Positions 1-9,318 of a DNA stretch of 64,000 nt are shown in pieces. The stretch is from NCBI GenBank assembly GCA_015179045.1, contig WHUZ01000024.1, forward strand, positions 372,001 through 436,000. Direction: 5' to 3'. The notes below the pieces were generated by a model. The model did no database searches and was not told the DNA's origin. It saw nothing but the letters and a program-made list of their open reading frames with translations. How positions within the stretch are numbered: the stretch's first letter is position 1; the number at the start of each line of letters is the position of its first letter. Origin of the DNA: Kalaharituber pfeilii. Lineage: Eukaryota > Ascomycota > Pezizomycetes > Pezizales > Pezizaceae. The position numbers and the translations under genes are program-made.

Positions 1-399
1 TCTAACGTAATTTTTAGTAGTGCAATATCTGGGAGCGCGTTCTGAGAATCTAGAAATGTGGCAGCGGGGGGGGGAGGGGGATATGTCGAGATCCTAAAAT
101 CTGGAAGGCGGTTTGAATAAATTTCTGGGAGGTTGAGTGCTCATAAGTGTCTGGGAATGGGAATCTGGGCGACGGGAAGCCATCCAATGGGTATAATGAA
201 ATTGATAAGACGACCAGACAAATCGAGGAAGACATAAAACTAAAGCACATGAGTAGCCGACCTACGAGAGACTAATTTGCGACCTACGAGAGACTAATTT
301 GCGTTATCTGGAAAAAGACAGCTCTGCCAAGAGATGTTGGAAGGGCTCTTGGCGCGGCTGCATCGGGGCGGCTGTGAAGCGGCAATTGGACGGGGAGGC

Positions 400-1265
400 C
401 GGACGGGGTGGTGCGACGGCGTCCGAGAATCTGCTGGCGGGATCGCCGGAGTGGTGGCTGGGGTTCCGGACGTTGGAATGGCTACTCTAGCGCTGCTGGA
501 GTCGGGGGGATGTGATCGGAGGTAATTTGCTTAAGCGACATGTACCTGCAGTTGCTAGAGATAGGGTTGAATTGACAGGTGGTGGGGAGGGGAGGGGAGA
601 GGCTGTCGAGCTGCTGACGGAAGGGTCAATTTTACTATTGTTTTGATGCTATTTGAGAGGCTGTCGGAGGGGGAGCCGGAGGAGGGTAAGAGGGTGGGTA
701 GGACAAGCGGTGAGAGAAGCTGTCAGAGCGGTTAAGAGGTCCGGGGACCGCAGAAGTGCTCCGCCGGAGGTGCCGCTGAAGAGAGTATGTGGCTGCTGGA
801 GGTGTTTTTCTTTTTTTTTTTTTTTTTAATATCATTACTCGCGTGCCGCCCTATGGGCTATGGCGAGGTAAGAGGTAGGAGGCGGTGCAGCGGGTGGTGG
901 GTTGGTGCGATGCGGCGGTGAGATACGACATTGAATACCAGAGTGCGATAGGATAGGGGATGCGACTTGGGGGAACATATGGAGCTTGGGGAGAGGTGAC
1001 CTACAGCTTGGCGAAGTGGAAACGCCGTTGCTGCAGGCAACAACATACGCCATAGAGGGGTATAGAATTGTGGGCCCCGGCGCGGGGAAGAGTGTTGTCA
1101 AGCATTTTGAAAGATGGACTGTAACCCTCCAGTTCAAAACTGATATCAACATCAAGTTCCAACTGGGATAAATTTTTTCTGCTTTTCGCTTTCAATCTAT
1201 TTTCATTTTTATTTTTGTATCATTAACGCAATCCCACCGTTCTGGTTTACAGTACGTATATGCAT
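400..1265. repeat. Dispersed 0.87-kb repeat, copy 1
   Basis: This stretch aligns along its length with 14610-15485. Shared blocks include TCCGAGAATCTGCTGG, GGCTGCTGGAGGTG, ATAGAGGGGTATAGAATTG and the T-rich end CTTTCAATYTATTTTYATTTTTATTT. No coding capacity or terminal repeat is recognised and only short shadow reading frames exist. It may be the internal part of an unknown non-autonomous element or a segmental duplication. Copy 1 carries a retroposon (805-867) that copy 2 lacks. Confidence 0.7.
805..867 (-). mobile_element. Family-1 hairpin-poly(A) micro-retroposon
   Basis: Read on the minus strand this is CTCGCCATAGCCC-ATA-GGGCGGCACGCGAGTAATGATATT followed by about 24 A's. It interrupts repeat copy 1 exactly where copy 2 reads GGAGGTGGGGAGCGG without a break near 15037, so copy 2 is an empty site. 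Only a short duplication (about 4-5 bp, GAGGT) can be seen. Confidence 0.8.
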
Positions 1266-1430
1266 GTTGTAACTGGTACTTTGTTAACTGCTTAGGCAAC
1301 AGACTTAGGCAGAATAGCCTCATGCCAAGACCTGCTGGCTACTAGAAGTAGGCGAAAGGCAAGATTAGAGTGAAGGCGAAATATGACTAAGCAATTTTGC
1401 TAGGTAGGAAGTACGGAGTAGATTACGGAG

Positions 1431-1490
1431 TTTTTTTTTTTTTTTTTTTTTGTCACGTGACCCCGCATACGGCTGTTCGCCATGGCAGGG
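1431..1490 (-). mobile_element. Family-2 hairpin-poly(A) micro-retroposon
   Basis: On the minus strand it reads CCCTGCCATGGCGAACAG, then CCGTATGCGGGGTCACGTGAC and poly(A). The flanks (ATTACGGAG and TTTACGGCAG) look like a decayed TSD. It has the same 5' start as the other short family-2 copies. Confidence 0.75.
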
Positions 1491-1944
1491 CCGGTTTACG
1501 GCAGCGATTGACAGGACATGATCATATACTATCTCAACTATATGAAGCCCTTAAGGGCGAACCAAGTGTAACGATTTTGACATCCCATTGGCGTGATTTA
1601 ATATCGCAATGACAGGACTTAGTATTGCGGGCCACCGGGATATTGCGAACTTCTGATGCCGTACTAGTATTGCGTCAAAGGGAAGAAAAAAGGCTATGAG
1701 TGCAAAGGACCTAGTCTTGTAACAAGACGCTGATTACAAATGACCCTCAGGTGGGCTCAAAACGGGGCTGGAACGTGGGGAGTGCGGTAAACTATCCTCC
1801 GCACATTTTCTAGGCCTATTTGCTGCGTATAAGAATCACCCATTTGGTACAGTATATACCAATCCTATGTCCGTACCAGACACATTTGGAGTCACCATAT
1901 GTCAATGATCCTAGCCTGAGGTCTTGTTGATCTCAATGTGAACC

Positions 1945-1999
1945 TCGCCATAGCCCATAGGGCGGCACGCGAGTAATGATATTAAAAAAAAAAAAAAAA
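1945..1999 (+). mobile_element. Family-1 hairpin-poly(A) micro-retroposon, TSD 16 bp
   Basis: A 55-bp insert: TCGCCATAGCCCATAGGGCGGC, CACGCGAGTAATGATATT and A(n). It is flanked by GATCTCAATGTGAACC (1929-1944) and GATCTCAATGGGAACC (2000-2015), a 16-bp TSD with one mismatch. This is a textbook target-primed insertion, with only the last 40 nt of the parent LINE present. Confidence 0.9.
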
Positions 2000-2070
2000 G
2001 ATCTCAATGGGAACCCAGTTGCGTCGTTCTGGAAAATGTGAGATGTTTGGTGACAATCAGGCTAAGATGT

Positions 2071-2150
2071 ACTCGCTGGTTTAAAAAGTATTGGAACGGC
2101 TGACTTGCGCATAATGAGTCAGCCGTTCCAATACTTTTAAATGAGCGAGT
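2071..2150. repeat. Long near-perfect inverted repeat (hairpin)
   Basis: The arms 2071-2104 and 2118-2150 are reverse complements with only a few mismatches. The inner 21 bp (AAAAGTATTGGAACGGCTGAC) are perfect, and the loop is 13 nt. It could be a collapsed MITE, a cruciform or a small-RNA precursor. No TSD is evident. Confidence 0.85.
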
Positions 2151-3110
2151 AGTGGATGGGCACTATTATACAGTGCATCGGCAAAAGTCTTTGGGACTAT
2201 GCAGTGTGAAAGAACAGCAAAGACGTGCATTTGAGCGGCCCTCCTTGCATATCTTTTTTCAATACTGCTCGAAAATTCACTAGACATATCAATACAGTAG
2301 CTAAAAATTGCAAAAAAGTAATAGACCACATGAGTGGGCGTCACAGAATCTAAATCCTTGCTTGGAATTCAAAAGGAGTTCTTTTGGCTGAGTTGTTGTG
2401 TTTTCTCAAGGGGAGTCCTCTTGAATGCATGCTCGTGACTTCAAGGCTTGGCAAACCGCTTTTCCTTACACTAGTACTGCATAGTCCTTGCCTATGCACT
2501 GTATATAAAGCAGACATCTCTGCTTATGTATACGCACAGGAATACTGGGCTATTATACAGTGTAAAATCATTGTGGAGACATTCTTCAACTATAAAATTG
2601 ACACACATACAGTATGTTCTGGGTGGCTCTGATTCATTCCTCTCGCGAATTGGATGAGATTCACGAGCAGCCCGTTCCTCTCATGAATTGAGCAGTCCGC
2701 TCACGAATTACCAGTGTTAGTGTAGTCGGTTTCTGGTTACGAGACTCGTATTAGTGATTAAAATTGCTATTATTTCCTTTCTTCAGCCACCAGGTTTGTA
2801 TGTCTTGGCTCAACAACTATGATGCTTGTGTAAACCAGCACAGCCGCATTTGCTATGAGCCAACTACAAATATAGATGGTTATATATATAAGCTTGCCAC
2901 TACTAGTTCCTACATAACAGGGTGATGATGTTGCGGGCGCAGCAGGGAGCGACAGGGAGAACGGGGACCTAGACTATTAATTTCGCCGTAATACATCTTC
3001 TAGGTAATGTTACTCCTTGTAGTGGTGAAACGAGAAGGAAAAATCAATACTACCAGTCCATTACAAATTCAATGTTCACCACTACCTTCCGAGCTATACA
3101 ACTGCCTGTT
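2151..3110. other. Non-coding, no recognised feature
   Basis: AT-rich DNA with no credible gene. Clusters of TCGCGAATT / CTCACGAATT words at 2640-2720 resemble the tips of inverted-repeat transposons seen at 44.6 and 45.6 kb, but no matching end was found. Confidence 0.5.
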
Positions 3111-3122
3111 AAGTCCACCAGT

Positions 3123-3182
3123 GGTCCCTGTCATAGCTAGTTGCCTGTAAGAGAGGCTACGTGACTCAAACAAAAAAAAAAA
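3123..3182 (+). mobile_element. Family-2 hairpin-poly(A) micro-retroposon, TSD 12 bp
   Basis: Insert GGTCCCTGTCATAGCTAGTT, then GCCTGTAAGAGAGGCTACGTGACTC and A(n), between perfect 12-bp duplications AAGTCCACCAGT (3111-3122 and 3183-3194). It is a diverged family-2 tail; compare 57030-57084, which ends the 2.1-kb LINE. Confidence 0.85.
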
Positions 3183-3194
3183 AAGTCCACCAGT

Positions 3195-3815
3195 AATATA
3201 CTATTTTTGCGATATTTACTTTCTTGGGGGCACTGGACTACGTGTCTGTCATACTACACAGTGCAAATGAGTTTAGGGACAACAGATGCATGCGTGGCAA
3301 TGTGGAAAATGACAATATTATTGGAATTAGGCGAGTTGCTGCCTCCACTGGGTAGGCTTAACTGCTAGGTACTGAAACAGCTTAAGCGTATAATTCATTC
3401 TTTCTATTGGTGCTGTTGCTGTGAAGCGCAACCTCATATCTTCGCTCAGCTACTCTGGCTCGTGGCAGCCATAGGCAATAATATATCGAGCAACAGCGTC
3501 ATAATTTTCTCTATTTCTCCCGTATATAAAAAGCCATCTTAATCTTCTGTTATATTTGGTATCTATAAATTGATAAAACCATCAGGCAATGCTCTATTAC
3601 CATCTCATTTCTAAAACGAGTATTATAGCATGACCTTTATCGCTTCAAGTCAAACCTGCTCTATCGTCGATTTTCGCTTACTGAACTTCATTGTTATACG
3701 TTCTACTACATTTTGGATTCTTTGTTGCCCACCAGTATTCATGTCTATAAGTCGAGTCTCTTGCAATTTTTCAGCTAATATGCGAAATGACGAAGGTACA
3801 TAATTATTGACTTCT
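3195..3815. other. Non-coding, no recognised feature
   Basis: AT-rich sequence without a gene or repeat recognised here. It ends at the TSD of the ORF1-only retroelement. Confidence 0.5.
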
Positions 3816-3830
3816 TGACTCTACGGCCAT

Positions 3831-5174
3831 TTTTTTTTTTTTTTTTTTTTAATTTCATTACTCGCATGCCGCCCTGTGGGCTATGGCGAGGTTTTATTAA
3901 AAGAAGAATAAACTAACTAAATACATGATGCCCGCGGTTCACATAGTATTGCGGGGGGAGCGGTCAGCAGTCTGAATCATCTCCGTCCTCTTTCAGTCTC
4001 ATACTGGCTCGCCTTGAGCCATCTTCCTCCGAGTCGCACCTTGTCAGTGTCTTGTTTTTCCTCCAAGTAAACCACTATGGAGCTTGTCTTTTTTCCCTCT
4101 CCGATTAGGATGTCTTTTTTCCTTAACCATCGGATCCCAACGATCTTTTTCATGTCTTTATTGTCCTCAGCCAGCCATCTCCTGACGTTGCCTAATTCCC
4201 TTCTCAAGGCGATGCCGTGGATGACTATGCCGGTTTTGGTGGGAGGATCTGGTCTTGCCGAGGGTTTTTTGGTGGCGGTTGGTGGGGGGCTTCGGGGTTG
4301 TGGCGGGGTCGGGGCGGCTGGGGCTGGTGTCGGAGCCGGAGCCGGGGATTGTCTTTTGACCGGGGGAGGGGGTGTCGTCTTCCGTGCTTTTGTCTTCTTC
4401 CTCTTTGCCTTTTCCCTGGTCGGTGGTGGTGTAACGGGCCCCAGGGTGGAGGTTGGTGCCTCCGAGTGTATGGTGTGGATGGGGCTGAGTGTCTGTGGCT
4501 GTGGTGGCGGCGCCAGTGGCTCCGTGTCTACGTTTGTGATGGGGCTGAGCCCCAGCGGCTGTGTCGGCGGAGGCGTCGGCGCCGTATCCACGGTCGTGAT
4601 GGGGCTGAGCCCCATTGGCGTTGGTGGCGGTGCCGGTGCCGGTTCAAATGGCGGTGGTGGCAGCGTGGGCAATGGTGGCGGGGGAAGACGGATTTCTGGC
4701 CACAAGTCTTGGCCCCATACGATCTCTATGATCGCTCCTGGTGTTGGCTCGAGGGATGCCCCGGCACCTTGTGTCGCATGTCTCCAGAGCGACCTGGCTA
4801 TGTCTTTCTCCCAGTCGTAGCCTTTGATGTATAGTTCAATAGACAGGTCCGTCCGCCAGTCTCTCGCCGGGGCGAGAGGGGGGGGGGCTTCTCGTCGTGG
4901 AGGAGGAGGAGGATTTCCTCGGTTGCGCCCTTTTGGAGGCATTCTATTGGTGCTTGGCACAGTGTTGATGTACTGGCAACGGCGGTGGTGAGCTGAGGAT
5001 TCCTCAGAATTTCGCCCCTCGGGGGAAATTTGCAGTGTCGGGTTTTTGGGAATAAAAATCGGATCAAAAGACTCAGCTTGCTGAGAGCTTTCGATCTATG
5101 TGGTTTTCGCTCGGGGGGACGTTGTGGTTGTGGAGTCGCTTCCAAACGCTCGTCCTGTGGTGGTTGTTGAAAGA
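3831..5174 (-). mobile_element. ORF1-only (HAL1-like) family-1 LINE derivative
   Basis: A complete 1.34-kb insert bounded by a 16-bp TSD, TGACTCTACGGCCATT (3816-3831 and 5175-5190). On the minus strand it has about 0.2 kb of 5' leader, one 327-codon ORF1 (4960-3977), about 0.1 kb of 3' UTR and the family-1 tail (GCCATAGCCCACAGGGCGGC, GAGTAATGAAATT, poly A). The endonuclease-RT-RNase H ORF2 is wholly absent, so mobilisation must be in trans. Because both ends are present with an intact TSD, the structure is an inserted unit and not later damage. This is the plan of HAL1 in mammals. Confidence 0.85.
3977..4960 (-). CDS. LINE ORF1-type protein, proline-rich, with RNA-binding-like C-terminus
   Basis: The 327-aa frame starts MPSTNRMPPKG at ATG 4960. 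Residues about 1-100 hold a short conserved head; about 100-230 are low-complexity Pro/Ala with repeated LSPITT(V/N)D(T)-type units; a basic KAKRKKTKARK patch follows. The last 85 residues (IVIHGIALRRELGNVRRWL ... VRLGGRWLKASQYE) resemble the C-terminal RNA-binding fold of fungal Tad-clade LINE ORF1/Gag proteins. No CCHC knuckle remains before the stop. The protein should bind its own RNA and help assemble the retroposition particle. The unbroken frame suggests recent origin or selection. The Gag assignment rests on recalled family resemblance. Confidence 0.7.
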   Translation of the reverse strand: MPSTNRMPPKGRNRGNPPPPPRREAPPPLAPARDWRTDLSIELYIKGYDWEKDIARSLWRHATQGAGASLEPTPGAIIEIVWGQDLWPEIRLPPPPLPTLPPPPFEPAPAPPPTPMGLSPITTVDTAPTPPPTQPLGLSPITNVDTEPLAPPPQPQTLSPIHTIHSEAPTSTLGPVTPPPTREKAKRKKTKARKTTPPPPVKRQSPAPAPTPAPAAPTPPQPRSPPPTATKKPSARPDPPTKTGIVIHGIALRRELGNVRRWLAEDNKDMKKIVGIRWLRKKDILIGEGKKTSSIVVYLEEKQDTDKVRLGGRWLKASQYETERGRR

Positions 5175-5227
5175 TGACTCTACGGCCATTGGTACCATGA
5201 GCCTGTACCATACATGCGAGGTTGCAG

Positions 5228-5271
5228 GCGATTAATGATATTAAAAAAAAAAAAGAAAAAAAAAAAAAAAA
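5228..5271 (+). mobile_element. Extremely truncated family-1 insert (about 15 nt + A), TSD 14 bp
   Basis: Only GCGATTAATGATATT of the LINE tail is present, followed by about 29 A's with one G. It sits between ATGCGAGGTTGCAG (5214-5227) and ATGCGAGGTTACAG (5272-5285). Even the hairpin was not copied. Confidence 0.85.
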
Positions 5272-5644
5272 ATGCGAGGTTACAGTACGCGTTATCCCTT
5301 TCAAAACAAGAAACATGATAGATGGCTGAAGAGCAGCAAAGTCAATAACACTGTGTCAATGTTCCACTGTTGTAGAAAATTTCTCACCTACGAGCCGAAA
5401 AATGTTTTATTCGCGACAGGACTAGTCCTCTTGTGAACGCCCCGGAGCTCTCGCGAACTCAGTCCCCTCACGAGTGGACCGGATTCGCAAGCCGACCAGA
5501 ATAGTACACCCTTTATTGTCTATCCTCTAACCGGCCTGTGGAGCTATGTTGCGTGGATATTTCCTTTCCGAATAAGGAGACTTGGGCTGATCAGCTCCAT
5601 AGCATGATACTGACTTCTATCGGGGAGGATATGTACCTCACTAT

Positions 5645-5718
5645 CGCCCTGCCATGGCGAACAGCTGCAAGCGCGGTTACGGGATATTATTAAAAAAAAA
5701 AAAAAAGAAAAAAAAAAA
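5645..5718 (+). mobile_element. Family-2 micro-retroposon inside the pogo left TIR
   Basis: GCCCTGCCATGGCGAACAGC, TGCAAGCGCGGTTACGGGATATTATT and a 28-nt A tract. It begins at the canonical family-2 5' point. Clear TSDs are not visible, so the host insertion is probably old or was rearranged together with the surrounding 190 bp. Confidence 0.7.
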
Positions 5719-5895
5719 GCGATGTCTTCGATACTTCGTGACTGATCTGCACAAGCATCCTTAGAGGGAGCTATGGTGCTCCGACCGACTATGGGGAAGC
5801 GACCGAGCAAAAAGGGAATTGTGACACAGGGGTAGTCTTAGTGATAGTCTTCTTTCTGAAGGCGACAGCCATGTAGATAGGTATACATCAACAAA

Positions 5896-7341
5896 ATGGT
5901 GAAGTCAAAGTCGAAGTTTAAGGACCCGGAGTCAGATATGAATAGAGCAATTGATTTTGCTCGCAAAAATCCAGATGTGAAAAGATCCTCAGTTGCGCAT
6001 CAGTTCGGAGTGAATCAAGTGACCTTACGGCGAAGACTTAATGGTACACAAAAAGCAAGACGCCATGCACATGTAGAGCAACAATTGCTGTCTGCAGGAG
6101 AAGAAAAATCTATTGTTGAGTGGTGTGAAATTATGGCAGATATGGGATTTCCTTGTCATATTCCTATGTTGGAATCCATGGTGATATTGGTACTAAAGTC
6201 ACGAAATGTTTCACGAATTTTTATTGGGCAACAATGGTATCAGCGCTTTTTAGCACGGCATCCAGATATTCAATATCGTTATGTTCAATATTTGGAGCGA
6301 GTTAGAGCATCTAAATCTGCAGATGCTGCAACTCAGGCAGATTTTTATGATAAGCTTGCAAAGTTACCACCCGGCAGTCTTTATCCAGATCGCATCCCAT
6401 CTCGCTGCTTAATTGTTGATGGACATAGTTCGCATATCCATTACAGTGTTGTAGACTATGCATTAAAGAACAATATTCATATGCTATGTCTTCCGCCACA
6501 TTCTACACACCTTATGCAACCGCTTGATGTTGGCTTATTCTCTCCACTTCAGACTGCTTATGATAATCAACTTCGAGATTTGATATACGACAATCCTACC
6601 AAGATTCTCCGCAAACCTGACTTCTGGGTTCTCCTTAGTGCTGCACGGAAGCTTACCTATACTAAAGAGAACATTATTTCATCTTGGGAGGCAAGTGGTT
6701 GTTTTCCTGTCAATACTGATAGGATTACTACCGAACAGTTCTTATCTGAGGTGCAACCTTCCCCAGAAATACCGCCATCACCTCAACAACTCAAAACTCT
6801 CCATCAACAAGTCGGGGCAACCTTAAATACACCTACTCAGCTTCAGTTGCTGGATCAATATCACGAATTTGCTGAGCAGAAACTCCAGAAGTACCGGACT
6901 ATTGAGCCTAACAACAAAGTGCTACAAAACTTCCGACATGGCAAAGTCTCAGAACCCACCTCACTCAGAGTCATTAATGGAGGCAGAGTGTTAGATCGCG
7001 ACTATGTAATCAAGGAGCAGGCTCGAATTGCTGAAGTTCAGAAGAAGGAAGAAGAGAAGGCTGCACGCAAACAAGCAAGAGAACTTGCAAAGGCACAAAA
7101 ACTTATCAGCAACTCTACTATCACTAGCCAAGCTACACTTACCACTTCTGGGACTGCCACTCAACATCCAGTTGGATCACCGGTATGGCATATTGAAGTT
7201 GGGTACCTTGCTCCAGCAGAACAATACCAGATGTATCGAGAACTTCAATTTTTCCAGTACACAATAGGTACAAAATCTCCATTCCATAGTACCCCTATCT
7301 CTTATTTATATTGCCTTGTCATTCCTATGCCCTTTAACTAA
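5896..7341 (+). pseudogene. pogo/CENP-B-type transposase with in-frame loss of part of the DDE domain
   Basis: The frame is open for 481 codons from ATG 5896. Residues about 10-55 form a Psq-type helix-turn-helix (RSSVAHQFGVNQVTLRRRL). Residues about 60-125 form the CENP-B/Tc5 helix-turn-helix (WYQRFLARHPDIQYR). The DDE_1 core then begins abnormally: after FYDKLAKLPPGSLYP the chain jumps to RCLIVDGHSSHI (second catalytic Asp) and PPHSTHLMQPLDVGLF (third Asp). Family members normally have about 130-150 residues here, including the first Asp (N-M-D-E-x-G). The deletion keeps the frame. A charged coiled coil (KKEEEKAARKQARELAKAQK) lies near residue 385. DNA binding may survive but strand transfer should not. 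Confidence 0.85.
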
Positions 7342-8558
7342 CATTTCCAGGTCCGGGTGGTGTAGGATATGACCAAAAAGTGTAGGTGGTGGGCGTTGGT
7401 TAAGCTGGGGGGGGGGATTGTAGGACTGCGCTATGTTTTGCTCAATTTCTTTCTCTAATATACCTGTATTTTTATTATTAGACTTTTTTTTCTATTGTCG
7501 CTAGGTCATATTCACTTAACTTCATTTTTATTTCCACCCGCAAGGCATGGTTGTTGTGTTGTTCAATGTTGTGTTGAGGTGCGGGGATCACAAATTTGGC
7601 CAAATTTGGTCGGTCGCTTCTCCATAGTCGGTCGGAGCACCATAGCTCCCTCTATCGGAAAGGAAATATAATATCCACGGAACAAAGCTCCGTAGGCCAC
7701 TTAGAGGACAGACAGTAAACGGTGTACTCTATTTGACTCTCAACGGAGTGTTTTCCGGAGACTATCGTGCTGCGTCTCGTATATGCATGTAGCCACGGCA
7801 TCATGTGAGTCCAGTGCGGCATGTTTGCAAGCGTGAAGTTCCCGATAGGCTCGGATTATATGTCCCTGTGATGAGCGCCGGTGCATTGCGTTTACATGGA
7901 CAATATCATCATCAATACAGACAACACAATGGTGATAGCTACGTATCTGGTAGTTTGTACTGTTTGCCGATGAGGGCAATGGCTAGTCTCATTGGAACGG
8001 AATTTGAACGCACCATCCAGGTGCACCACCCTCATGAATCTTAACGCGGCAATTCGTGTACATTAGGGCCGTTGATCCATGAATACACGCTACCTTGGAA
8101 CAGAATTGCGTGGTGCACAGAACCTCTTCGAGATGGCCTGTAGCTCTCGGACCGCATCAGGCAATACGCTTTGACGCTATGGTTGTAAGACAAAGTCTAC
8201 GTAGATCGATTGTTGGAATGCTGCACCGCCTGTCTCAGTGACTATCTGCTATGTCATAGCTGCTGCAGTAACACACTCGTCTGGACTAGTACTAGTAAAA
8301 TTACTTTTTATAGCGGGTATTGCCTTTAGACATGGGATTGTCTGCGTAGATTGCCGAGTATTACATAATTCCGGCAAATAGACTGTCGCGACTGTCTGTA
8401 TGAAGAATTTTCATATGCCCTCAAGATCATTAGAGAGTTCAACCATTCACAGTCATTGATACTGAGCCACCACTGCCGTTGATATGCCCTGTGGTATAGT
8501 TGTTACAGTATTTGTCCGTTCGATGGAGAGACTGCTTCAGACTGCTTGATCATACACA

Positions 8559-9279
8559 ACCGTGAACGACGGAGAGCTGATCGCAATTGGCCAGGCTCTC
8601 GAACAAGAGGGAGAAATAATGGTCGTCTCCGACTCCCGCACTGCAATCGCCAGGATCCGAAAGATAGCCAACGGCGACCCGAACGCAGAAGGCTCGTCCC
8701 GAGAAGTACGAGAACGATGGGAGAGACGTCAAGGACCAAGACATCGCAATAATGTGGATCAAAGCACACAAAGGGGTAGAAGGCAACACCAAGGCGGACA
8801 CGGCGGCTAAGATAGGCACGGCACTACAGTACGAAGAGGACATTGCTACAGAAGCAGGCATCAGACAGGAAGCCAAAAACCTCCGAGCCGACGAAAGGGA
8901 CCGCCTCCGTATGTCCTACCGACCCCTTCAAAGAATAGACAACCGCAGGAGAATCGCAACCCTGGCCGGTATCCTAGGGAACAAGGGACTCAAAGAATGG
9001 AGGCACACCATAGGAAAGACGGACTCCCCGGAATGCCGATGGTGTGGGAGAGCACCCGAGAACCTAGCCCACATAACCAACGAATGTCAGACATGGAAGG
9101 GAAAGATGAAAGACGGAGCGGGAGGATTAAGACAACCAGACAAGGATACGAACATCGGGGAGATACTGGAATGGGCAGGGCAGGAGTGATTATTAGCATT
9201 TATTTTATTCGTTATACCTGTAATTAACTAGTTTATTTATACCTCGCCATAGCCCTTAGGGCGGCATGCGAGTAATGAA

Positions 9280-9303
<24 letters not shown>
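8559..9303 (+). mobile_element. 5'-truncated family-1 LINE, TSD 13 bp
   Basis: A 745-bp insert between perfect copies of TTGATCATACACA (8546-8558 and 9304-9316). It contains the end of ORF2 (RNase H and zinc-binding tail), a short 3' UTR and the family-1 tail GCCATAGCCCTTAGGGCGGC, TGCGAGTAATGAAAT and about 34 A's. This copy ties the family-1 micro-retroposon tail to an RT/RNase H-encoding LINE. Confidence 0.9.
8562..9189 (+). pseudogene. LINE ORF2 C-terminus: RNase H end and CCHC-like domain
   Basis: The frame begins mid-RNase H (ELIAIGQAL, VVSDSRTAI with a catalytic Asp). It shifts near 8700-8750, then continues IMWIKAHKGVEGNTKADTAA with the C-terminal His and Asp of the RNase H site. A zinc-binding CRWCGRAPENLAHITNEC block and the stop at 9189 follow. 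The start is set by 5' truncation, so no initiation codon belongs to it. One frameshift makes it non-functional. Confidence 0.85.

Positions 9304-9318
<15 letters not shown>

Larger units (their letters stand above)
5507..7724 (+). mobile_element. pogo-class DNA transposon with a transposase remnant
   Basis: Long terminal inverted repeats enclose the transposase. The left TIR (5507-5571, resuming 5762-5810) and right TIR (about 7610-7724) match, for example GTGGATATTTCCTTTCCGA against GTGGATATTATATTTCCTTT and GAGGGAGCTATGGTGCTCC on both sides. Both outer ends are flanked by TA (5505-5506, 7725-7726), as expected of the Tc1/mariner/pogo superfamily. The left TIR is split by 190 bp (5572-5761) that contains a family-2 micro-retroposon. 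Confidence 0.8.

Noticed and set aside
4077..4834. Long Gly/Val-rich and Trp/Arg-rich frames opposite the LINE ORF1
   Set aside because: They are antisense shadows of the Pro/Ala-rich ORF1; composition explains their openness.
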